Shown here one piece after another: positions 32,943-42,500 of a DNA stretch of 64,000 bases. Positions within the stretch are counted from its first letter, which is position 1, and every line of letters begins with the position of its first letter. The translations under genes were made by a program, and so were the position numbers. The notes beneath the pieces are model-generated. The model saw only the letters and a program-made list of their open reading frames with translations, ran no database searches and was not told the DNA's origin. The stretch covers positions 39,070,530-39,134,529 of the forward strand of contig CM055319.2 of assembly GCA_029255685.2 (NCBI GenBank). The letters run 5' to 3'. The stretch is from Silene conica. Taxonomy: Eukaryota; Streptophyta; Magnoliopsida; Caryophyllales; Caryophyllaceae.

Positions 32943-33851
32943 TGTAAAAACCCTCGTCGCAGCGGAAAAATAAAACATACAACATGCAAAAAAAAAACGA
33001 GGTGAATTAAAACTGAAACTGAAACAACTGATATAAACAAAAACATAGATAAGTATAACTGTCTATGTACTGAAAGTAAAATGTATACAACAGCCTGGGA
33101 TGGCACATCCCTACAGGCACGCAAAAACTGAAATGAATGTCTAGAGTCTAGCTAAGGCAAAAGTGTAAGTCAAATCGATGAATAGGATTATCGCTCGCTA
33201 GCTCCATGCAACCCTCTGCCAACCACCTGTCATGTACCTACATACATGTAAACATGTACGCCACAATCAGTGGGGAGTGACTAGAGTTTTCCTAGCCATC
33301 TTTTGTAACGACACGTAACACAGAAACACACAACATACTCCAATATATATAAAACATGTGAAGCATACAAATCTCAATATCTGAATCTCAAGTCAACATG
33401 CAAATACTATGCAAGGCTTTTAACCAACTTCGGAAACTATTTGGAAGGAGAGCCGGTTTCCCTTCTGGTTGCCCGGCCGGGGGTTCTTTCAATCCAAACC
33501 ATTTACGAAACTAGCCAAAGAGTCATCCAATGCCTTGGATGAACAGTTCTAAAATCAATACACTCTATCTGTCACAATCAATTAGCAAGTATAAAGGTTC
33601 AGCGGTCAACTCAAGACATAACCTAGATACCAATTCACTATCACAAACAAGGCCTCAGTGGCCAACTTAAGGCATAGACCTTACTAAACAACAAGACACT
33701 AAACTCAGAGGCCAACTTAAGGCATAGACTAGCATCCAAATTCACAATCACAAGTAAGGAACTCAGAGGCCAGCTTAAGGCATACTCCCTTACTACATCA
33801 CATGACACTAGACTCAGAGGCCAGCTTAAGGCATACTCTAGCATCAACAAC
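32943..33851 (-). repeat. Family D copy D4 (LTR part up to the element C insertion)
   Basis: It begins TGTAAAAACCC next to the degenerate primer site and follows D2 closely (CAGTGGGGAGTGACTA, GGAGAGCCGGTTTCCC). It ends in hairpin units with arms AAGG/CCTT (33649-33682), GTAAGGA/TCCCTTAC (33754-33793) and CTAGA/TCTAG (33808-33841). D continues after element C at 37939. Confidence 0.68.
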
Positions 33852-34897
33852 TGATGCGGGAGCATTAGCAAGGATTCGAGGTCGTGACCCACGACCCAAA
33901 GAAAGATTAAAAATGTTCGATATGGGTTCAATACGGATTTTTAAGTTAGCTTGGAAAGACGTATTGAAAGAACAAGGGAAGGTAGCGGGAAACTACCTTG
34001 GAAGTCGTGCCAAGGGTGGCGACATGGAGGGCACGAAACCCTAGATTAATTAGGGTTTGTGTTTTATTCTTTTTATTATTTTAATTAGTTTGTTAATTAA
34101 TTAATTAAGTTTGTTACTAGTTTGTTACAACTAGGTTGTTAAGGTTGTTACAAGGTGGTTACAAAGTTAGTTATTAGTTAGTTATGAGTTTGTTATTAAG
34201 TTGTTAGGGTTGTTACTACAACTTAATCTTTTATTTGTTATTTTATCTTTTAGATTAAATAAGGATTATCTTTAATCCATAGGATAGGAATAGAAACCCT
34301 AGGAAGAGTAGTAGTACACGGTTTGGCCGAACACTTGGGGACCGTGTAGGGTTCTTTGTTCTTTCCTATTTCGATTCTAGTTTGTGACGGATGACCTTAC
34401 TATAAATAGGCATCCTCAGTTATTTGTTTTAGATATTGAAGTGATAAATTAAAAACCTTTTTGTTAAGTTTTACTTACAAATCTAAAGTATCTGTGTGAG
34501 CTTTAAAACCCGAAGTATCTGTGTGAGCTTCAAAATAATTGAGAGAATATCTGTGTGAGTTTGATCAATTATCCTATCCATCGACATACATAATTCATTC
34601 ATCAAATCGTTTCACAAATCTTTCAAGTATTAAGTGCCGTGCCTTATTACGTCATCAACAATCTTTATTCAAGAACATCAAGAAACACCAAGATTCATCG
34701 ACAACCGTGACCACCGTTGACCACCGTGTGCCACGTCACCACCACCGTCCGTCCGTCCATCTTTCTTTCATCGTTCTTGGTTACTTTTCGTTCTTTATTC
34801 GTTCAAGATTGTATTATTTTAATAGTATTTTTATTCCGCTGCAACATCCGTATTTTTGTTGATTATCTTTATTGATTATCACCCCAAATACGCATCA
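33852..34897 (+). repeat. 5' LTR of element C
   Basis: TATAAATA at 34401-34408 is the likely TATA box. GTATCTGTGTGAG is repeated three times near 34489-34558. The first 193 nt correspond to the C-terminal coding part seen in the 3' LTR. Confidence 0.93.
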
Positions 34898-34900
34898 AAT

Positions 34901-34912
34901 TGGTATCAGAGC
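34901..34912 (+). other. Primer-binding site of element C
   Basis: TGGTATCAGAGC, 3 nt after the LTR end. Confidence 0.92.
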
Positions 34913-34965
34913 TTCGGCTCTTGGTCTAATTTTTATTACACCAATTCTTGGGAAAGTTTGTCAAC

Positions 34966-37080
34966 ATGGTAGGATCTCAAGACGGAGAAGAAAAATCATG
35001 GGAGGAGAGCAATATGGAATTAAAGTCCGAAATCCAAGAGCTCAAATATCTCATCAAGACAATGATGACCAAAGGAGGTCATAAAAAGACGGGAGAGTCC
35101 TCATCTAGGGCGAGTGACTCGGAAGAAGAGGCTGAATTTAAGGGCAAGACTTGGGACAAGAACGATGATGATAGAGGTCTCAAACTTGACATCCCTGAAT
35201 TCAAAGGAGACATGGATCCGGAAGATTTCTTGGAGTGGCTAAGACAAACGGAGAGAGTCTTTGAATACAAGGAATACGATGATCGGAAACAATTCAAGGT
35301 TGCGATCTTAAAACTTACCAAGTACGCTTCGCTATGGTATGAAAACCTTGTGAGGCAAAGAAAGAAGCAACACAAATAAAAGATTAAGTCTTGGGCAAAG
35401 TTGAAAAAGCACATGGTAAAGAAATTCTTGCCAAAGGACTACAATCAAGAAAATTACTTAAAACTCCATTCTTTAACTCAAGATAATATGACCGTCTCAG
35501 AATACATTAGGGAATTTGAAAAGATGACCATTGTATGTGATCTAGATGAGAGGGAGGAGTTGAAAGTTGCTAGATTTATTCGTGGTTTAGTACCAACCCT
35601 AGCTTCAAGGGTTGAGATTCAAAACTATGAAGATTATTATGATGTGTGCAGGATTGCTTTAAAATTCGAAAGACATGACAAAGCAAGGAAAACAAATTCT
35701 TATAAGAGCACAAGAGTCGGAGAAGGCTCATCATCATACACTACCACTACCACGCCCAAAGCCAAGGAGGCGTCGAAGGAAGATGGGGCCGAAAAGGCCA
35801 AAGGAACATTCAAGCCAAGTATTCCTGATCCTAGAGGGAGTACGATTAGAAGATGTTATAAGTGTCAAGGCTATGGACACATCGCGACGGATTGCCCTCA
35901 AAGGAGAACCTTATCCATTCAAGAACTTCAAGGTATGGTTCCTAACTTTGTTGTACCTGAATTAGTAGAGGAGGAGAAAATTGAAGAGGAAAAGGAGGAC
36001 AGAAAAGTCGTGGGAGCCGAGAGTGAGGACGAGGGGGATTGTCTCGTAGTACGTGCTTTACATGTAGAGTCCACGATGGAAGGTGAGGAACAAAGGGATA
36101 ATGTGTTCCATACTCGTTGTAAGATTGAGGGGAAGAAGTGCGACTTAATTATTGATAGTGGGTCTTGCACTAATGTTGTTTCGAAAACCTTAGTTTCGGA
36201 GTTGGAGTTGAGTATTAGGGCTAGGGAGAAACCGTACAAGTTGCAATGGTTAGATGGGAACCAAGGGGTACGGGTGGAGAAACAAGCCTTAATTTCTTTT
36301 AACATTGGACCTTATGAGGATAAACTGTGGTGTGACATCGTCCCTATGAACGCATGTCATATATTACTTGGAAGGCCTTGGCAATACGATAGGAACGTTA
36401 TACATGATGGGAGAGCAAATGTATATAGCGTTACTAAAGGAGGTACCATCTATGATCTTCAACCTTTATCAAGAATCAAACCTAGGTCACCTAATTCAAA
36501 GAAAAGCTTATTTATGGAGTTAGGGGAAGGGACACCAAGCGACGGGGATGAAGAGTCAAGCGCGTGTGGTGTTGGGTTGGTCGAAATTCATGGGGGACAT
36601 GGAGGTTGTGAAGGGTTGCCAAGTAGGGAGGAGCGTGAGAGGCGTGAGGAACTAAACGCCGTGAGCATCCCGGAGGTCGAAGGCCACAAGGTGGGACGAG
36701 CCGTGAGTGTTGGAGTTCGGGAAGAAAGGTTGGTTGCTAACACCAACGAGCACAAGGAGTCTCGGAGCATGGGTTTGGTAAGTCAAGGAAACCGTGTTCT
36801 CAACAAATCAAGGGCTAACATATCCAAGTCTACTCAAGAGTTACATGATCTTAATTTGAGGTCAAATTCTCAAAAACTGAGAGAGTATGATGCGGGAGCA
36901 TTAGCAAGGATTCGAGGTCGTGACCCACGACCCAAAGAAAGATTAAAAATGTTCGATATGGGTTCAATACGGATTTTTAAGTTAGCTTGGAAAGACGTAT
37001 TGAAAGAACAAGGGAAGGTAGCGGGAAACTACCTTGGAAGTCGTGCCAAGGGTGGCGACATGGAGGGCACGAAACCCTAG
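34966..37080 (+). pseudogene. gag: Gag-protease frame of element C with one in-frame stop
   Basis: The first ATG is at 34966, 53 nt after the primer site. A coiled, charged N-terminus precedes a gypsy capsid domain (DFLEWLRQTERVFEYKEYD, ASLWYENL, SVSEYIREFEKM-like stretch, ARFIRGL). The frame is continuous except for TAA at 35377-35379 in the middle of the capsid. A zinc knuckle (CYKCQGYGHIATDC) lies near 35853-35896 and a retropepsin with LIIDSGSCTNVVS near 36144-36182; unlike A and B it has the usual DSG. After [11 protein letters not shown] about 200 residues lack any known domain, and no RT or integrase follows. The frame crosses the LTR boundary at 36888 and ends at 37080, as in A and B. 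Except for the stop it looks recently functional. Confidence 0.88.
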
Positions 37081-37933
37081 ATTAATTAGGGTTTGTGTTT
37101 TATTCTTTTTATTATTTTAATTAGTTTGTTAATTAATTAATTAAGTTTGTTACTAGTTTGTTACAACTAGGTTGTTAAGGTTGTTACAAGGTGGTTACAA
37201 AGTTAGTTATTAGTTAGTTATGAGTTTGTTATTAAGTTGTTAGGGTTGTTACTACAACTTAATCTTTTATTTGTTATTTTATCTTTTAGATTAAATAAGG
37301 ATTATCTTTAATCCATAGGATAGGAATAGAAACCCTAGGAAGAGTAGTAGTACACGGTTTGGCCGAGCACTTGGGGACCGTGTAGGGTTCTTTGTTCTTT
37401 CCTATTTCGATTCTAGTTTGTGACGGATGACCTTACTATAAATAGGCATCCTTAGTTATTTGTTTTAGATATTGAAGTGATAAATTAAAAACCTTTTTGT
37501 TAAGTTTTACTTACAAATCTAAAGTATCTGTGTGAGCTTTAAAACCCGAAGTATCTGTGTGAGCTTCAAAATAATTGAGAGAATATCTGTGTGAGTTTGA
37601 TCAATTATCCTATCCATCGACATACATAATTCATTCATCAAATCGTTTCACAAATCTTTCAAGTATTAAGTGCCGTGCCTTATTACGTCATCAACAATCT
37701 TTATTCAAGAACATCAAGAAACACCAAGATTCATCGACAACCGTGACCACCGTTGACCACCGTGTGCCACGTCACCACCACCGTCCGTCCGTCCATCTTT
37801 CTTTCATCGTTCTTGGTTACTTTTCGTTCTTTATTCGTTCAAGATTGTATTATTTTAATAGTATTTTTATTCCGCTGCAACATCCGTATTTTTGTTGATT
37901 ATCTTTATTGATTATCACCCCAAATACGCATCA
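36888..37933 (+). repeat. 3' LTR of element C
   Basis: Preceded by a modest purine-rich stretch (AAAACTGAGAGAGTA). Near-identical to the 5' LTR. Confidence 0.93.
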
Positions 37934-37938
37934 ACAAC

Positions 37939-38190
37939 TGTACTCCGGGCAAGGCATCACACCCTAGCTACCTCGTTGTACAACTTCTCTACTTAAGGCA
38001 TAGACTGACGCGATCACATAATAACATGTCTGAGCTCAGAGTCGAACTTAAGGCATATCTCAGACACGACAGGAAAAACACATATAGGGCTCAGAGGCAA
38101 CTTAAGGCGTATCCCCATACATGGCAACTTGTTCATGTATTAAGCTCAGAGGCCAACTTAAGGCATACCTTAATAAGCATCAATACATCA

Positions 38191-38192
<2 letters not shown>
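37939..38192 (-). repeat. Family D copy D4, continuation (D5)
   Basis: It resumes with TGTACTCCGGGCAAGG and has hairpin units corresponding to those at 26081-26230, with arms TGTCTGAG/CTCAGACA, CATATAGGG/CCCCATACATG and TATTAAG/CTTAATA. It ends at CATCAATACATCAGC before the (AT)n tract. Confidence 0.75.

Positions 38193-38249
<57 letters not shown>
38193..38249. repeat. (AT)n microsatellite at the pararetrovirus boundary
   Basis: About 28 AT dinucleotides. The paralogous tract at 19463-19484 is 11 dinucleotides and has ordinary D sequence on its right. Confidence 0.95.
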
Positions 38250-38250
<1 letters not shown>

Positions 38251-38318
38251 CAAGAAAAACAAAAAAAAACAAAAAAAAAAAAAAAAAAAAAAAACGGTGT
38301 ATGCTGAGCTCCCCTTAT
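38250..38318. other. A-rich filler between (AT)n and the viral array
   Basis: ACAAGAAAAACAAAAAAA-type sequence running into an unbroken A stretch to 38294, then CGGTGTATGCTGAGCTCCCC and TTAT. It matches neither D nor the viral unit, so it is junction filler or unrelated DNA. Confidence 0.7.
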
Positions 38319-38329
38319 GGTATCAGAGC
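38319..38329 (+). other. Primer-binding site of unit 1 and left array boundary
   Basis: GGTATCAGAGC, tRNA-Met complement. Homology between units 1 and 2 begins exactly here. The preceding base is T (38318), completing the canonical TGGTATCAGAGC, whereas the internal units have C (for example 45951). Confidence 0.88.
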
Positions 38330-38391
38330 CATGGTGGTGATGATTAATTGATATAGTTTGATGTAATTCAACACATTTTGTCTCTAACCTT

Positions 38392-39510
38392 ATGAGTATA
38401 GTTAAACAATTTCTTGGTAATAAAACCACTGTTAAAAACAGTATCAGTCACGAGGTTGATATACCTCAAGATCTAGACTTACTTAATAAATGGACTATTC
38501 CTAGGGTAAGTGCCAAAACAATTTATAAATTAGGCACCTTCGAAAAATTGGGATTAAAACAAATTGTTAAAACTACAGAAAAAGCAGTCTCTCTTAATAA
38601 TGAAGAGATGTTTCTACAACTACTTAGTAACCATGATTTAGAACCATATAAAAGATCAGACCACAAGTTTATTCATATTGGTCTAGTCCAAGTAGCTTTT
38701 AAACCACTAACCTTGGAAGGTCTTCCTGAAAGTTTTATAGCAGCTTTAAGAGATGGAAGAAATTTGGATTGGAAAAAATCAATTATGGGGGTCATAAAAT
38801 CAAGTCTGGCCCATGGACCAGTCTATTTTGATGTATATCCTAATTTAACGCTTTCTTTAAGTGATGATAATATTTTAGACGCTCTAACTCTAAATGTTAA
38901 AACCCATGGGTATAATTATGCTCAAGGATCTGAGGTTATTTGTATATGTTATAGAATATACTTTAAACCTTTATATACTCTGAATCCTTGTTGTAGATTG
39001 GCTGATAAACCAATTAATGAAACTATTGTCATAGAAACTAATTTTCACAAATCTGATATAACGACTAGGAGAAAAATCAAGTGGGAAGAAATATCTTTCC
39101 CTGATAATTGGAAAATTGAAAGAGCCATGACCCCAAAGCCTACTATTTACACAGATCTTTTAGATGTCACACAAACAGGAGATGGATCTGTTAATTTACA
39201 TTTTGGTAATAATCAATCTAATAGAATGTTAAAAAAAGCTAGTAGTAGCTCTTCTAGACTAACTAGATGTAATTCAGTAAGATCTTTTATATCCCCATGT
39301 GACTATATAATAGATCATCCCAATACAGCTAGGCACTCAACCTCTCAAATAAGAGAAGAAATTAGAGATGATGATTCATCTTTTGACGAACCTAAGGAAC
39401 CTAGGATAAATGAATTTAAACTACATAGTGATAATATATTAAGAGGGCACTCAAATGAAGAGAATGTCGAGACTATGTCTCAGATGAGTTTTAGCTTTGG
39501 TAATGGATAG
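38392..39510 (+). CDS. Movement protein, unit 1 (intact)
   Basis: 372 codons from ATG 38392, 63 nt after the primer-binding site. The middle resembles caulimovirid movement proteins of the 30K superfamily: predicted beta-rich stretch around HKFIHIGLVQVAFKPLTLEG and ALRDGRN, and the later GSEVICICYRIYFKPL. The C-terminus is Ser-rich and acidic. The protein would act at plasmodesmata to pass the virus between cells. It ends in ATGGATAG, so the stop overlaps the start of the next ORF by 8 nt, suggesting coupled or reinitiated translation. Unit 1 has Lys where the other units have Glu (codon near 38581). Confidence 0.85.
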   Translation: MSIVKQFLGNKTTVKNSISHEVDIPQDLDLLNKWTIPRVSAKTIYKLGTFEKLGLKQIVKTTEKAVSLNNEEMFLQLLSNHDLEPYKRSDHKFIHIGLVQVAFKPLTLEGLPESFIAALRDGRNLDWKKSIMGVIKSSLAHGPVYFDVYPNLTLSLSDDNILDALTLNVKTHGYNYAQGSEVICICYRIYFKPLYTLNPCCRLADKPINETIVIETNFHKSDITTRRKIKWEEISFPDNWKIERAMTPKPTIYTDLLDVTQTGDGSVNLHFGNNQSNRMLKKASSSSSRLTRCNSVRSFISPCDYIIDHPNTARHSTSQIREEIRDDDSSFDEPKEPRINEFKLHSDNILRGHSNEENVETMSQMSFSFGNG

Positions 39511-42500
39511 TACAACTTCTAGAATAGATTTTAGTTTCAGATCTGAAGCTAGATACATGATTAAAGAGGAATTTAATCTACCTAAATGGGAAATTTTTAG
39601 GACATGGTTCTTAGAAAATTTTGATAATAATCAAAGGGCAATAATTCAAAAGGAGTTTTACGACTTTTGCACTTCTCATAACCAAATTACATATTTTGTA
39701 CCATGGTTTTGTGCAGTGTATGTAGAACAATACATTTCGGTTTTAGAAAGAAGTTATACTTTACCAGATGGCAAAGAGCTAAATGATATTTACCTTCCTT
39801 TAGAATCCTTCAAGATGGAAAACTGTCATTTTCTTGCCCTATCAAATTTGTTTAACGGCAAAGAAACCGTGGTGACAGCAACACATCTTAATAGTTTAAT
39901 ACAACAACAAAATTACTCAAATTTATTTTTAAGAATAATAGGAGAACAAATTGGTTCACTACATAAAAAAATGGACAATATCAGTTTTCTTCTAAATAGA
40001 AAAGGTACATCTGGAGAAAATAATTCTTCGTCCTCTTCTTCTAATTCATATGTATCTTCTTCGGCCGTCAGTATCCAAGGACCGCCTGAAATTAAGGACT
40101 TTGTTTTAAAGCAAAAACCGGAATGGGAAGTTAGATTAACAGAGCAAGTAAGACTTAGTGAACAGGTTCAAAACTTTCTTAAAGAAAAAATGGAAAACTT
40201 ATCTATAAAAACTCTTAGTGAGGACTTTACTAGCCGTTTTTATAATAACGTAGATAACAAAGAAGTTATAAAAGATGAGGTTAATAAACTTGACACAAAG
40301 TGGGCTGATAAACCCACTCAAAGACTATATTACTATAATCGTCCTTCCCCCATAGATGTTCTGCATGAAGAACAAGAATACCAGTTAAACAATAGTTACA
40401 GTGGGAAGTGTATTTACGAATGGAATATTGACGGGTATACTGACAAACAAATTTATAATCAAATCCATAGAATGCTTATGTATTCTACTATTTGTAAAAG
40501 TTCTGGTAATAATGATGTTAACATAGCTAAGATGATAGCCGCAGGATTCACTGGTCAACTTAAAGGTTGGTGGGATAATTATTTATCCACAACAGGAAAA
40601 AATGCCATTCTTAACACTACAACAAATGTTGAGGGTAAAGAAAAAGAAAACGCAGTTTATACTCTAGCTATAAATATTGTTGAACATTTTACGGGAAGAT
40701 ATTCTGAAAATCATGAGAATATAAGAACTTTACTACAAAATCTTAGGTGTAAAACACTTACTGACTTTAGATGGTATAAAGACACTTTTCTTAGTAGAGT
40801 TATGGAACTCCCAGAATCTAATAGTACACATTGGAAAGCTAAATTTGTGGATGGTTTACCAAATTTATTTGCAGAAAAGGTTAAGAAATCTCTCAGAGGA
40901 AATCTGACATCTATCCCTTATGATAATTATACTTATGGTAAACTTATAGGAACCTGTACCCAAGAAGGTCTGAACCTATGCAATGAAATTAAATTAAATC
41001 AACAATTAAAACGTCAAAATTTGGTTGAAAGAAATCAACTTGGAGAATTTTGCAGCCAATTCGGTATGGATATGCCAGCTTCTTCTCATAAGAAGAAGAA
41101 GAACTCTAATAATTCTTATCCAAGTTATAAGCAGAAAAGAAGAAAGAAATATTATTCTAAAGAAAAACTAGATAAAAAAGCTGATAAAAAGGCCTTCAGA
41201 AAAGCTTATAAGAAAAATAAGTCAGACAAACAAATTGTCTGTTATAAATGCAATAAAGTTGGCCATTATGCTAAAGATTGCTGGACTAAGAATAAAATTG
41301 CTAGTCTTGATGTTGATGATGGAATAAAAGACAAGTTATACAAACTCTTTTTAGTCTCTGATGAGGAACTTGAAGATTCTAGTTCAAGTTCTGATAATGA
41401 GGTTAAGATAATGGATAATGATTCCTATCTTTCTGAATATGAAAGCTCAGAATGCGAGCCTTGTCTTCAGGGTAAATCATGTGAAAAGAATAATACACAT
41501 AATGATGAATTTTATAATCTGATCTCTCAGTTTCAAGAAAATCAAATAAATGTCCTAGATAATAATCATTGGGTTGAGTTACTTAGAACCATTAAAGACG
41601 CCGAAACAAGGTCTAAAATTATAGACCAAATAGATAGTGAATCTGGTACTTCCAATACTAAAGTTAACTTTCACTACGATACAAATTACAGAGAACCATA
41701 TACTATGTCTGAAGTTTATAACCTCTTAAGAACACGTCATGTAAATTCTCAACCTACATCTTTAAAAGACATCCTTTCTGAGATTGAAAATCTTAAGTTA
41801 GAAATAAAAAATCTAAAAAATGAGACTAAAAGTCAAGACACCAGAATTTCTAATCTAGAGATGTTAAGTCTTTTAGACCAGACTTCAGAAAATAAAAGGA
41901 ACCAAGATATTCCTGAAATTTCTGAAAAAGATTCAGATTTATCTAACAAAGTCCTTGGGATTAAGGAAACTATGAACACTATAAATATGGATAATGAGTT
42001 TCTTCAAACTCTCGAGACTGTTGTTAGTCAAAAATGGTATATCAAAATTATCTTAAAAATTGATAATTATTTTTCAAAAGAGTTTACTGCTCTTATAGAT
42101 AGTGGAGCAGATTTAAATGTTATTCAAGAAGGATTAATTCCTACGAGGTATTTTGAAAAAACTTCCCATACACTTTCTCATGCAGGTGGAGAAAAACTTA
42201 ATATTAAATTTAAGCTCCCTAGAGCTTCTATTTGTGTTGATGGAAAATGTATTCCATTGAGTTTTTTACTAGTCAAAAATAAATTATCCACCCAAGTTAT
42301 TCTTGGAACACCATTTCTTAATAAGATATATCCTTTTACTTATGTAGACAAAGAAAAAATTATTGCAACTTATGATAATGCTTCCATTGCTTTTAGGTTT
42401 ATAACAAAACCTTATATAAAATTTTTACATCAAATGTATGATCATTTACTTTTAAAAGAAAACCAATTAAGTTTTTTAAAACAAGAAGTTAATGTCTTGA

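Larger units (their letters stand above)
33852..37933 (+). mobile_element. Gypsy element C, complete, gag-protease only
   Basis: LTRs of 1046 bp each (33852-34897, 36888-37933) start TGATGCGG and end CGCATCA, with ACAAC duplicated at 33847-33851 and 37934-37938. Only two LTR differences were noticed (CCGAACAC/CCGAGCAC and ATCCTCAG/ATCCTTAG), so it is young. The 2-kb interior holds a gag-protease frame with one internal stop and no pol. It is a different family from A/B by LTR sequence. Confidence 0.95.

Noticed and set aside
38026-38351. Frames with Tyr-Ile repeats
   Set aside because: They are translations of the (AT)n microsatellite and the poly-A stretch.
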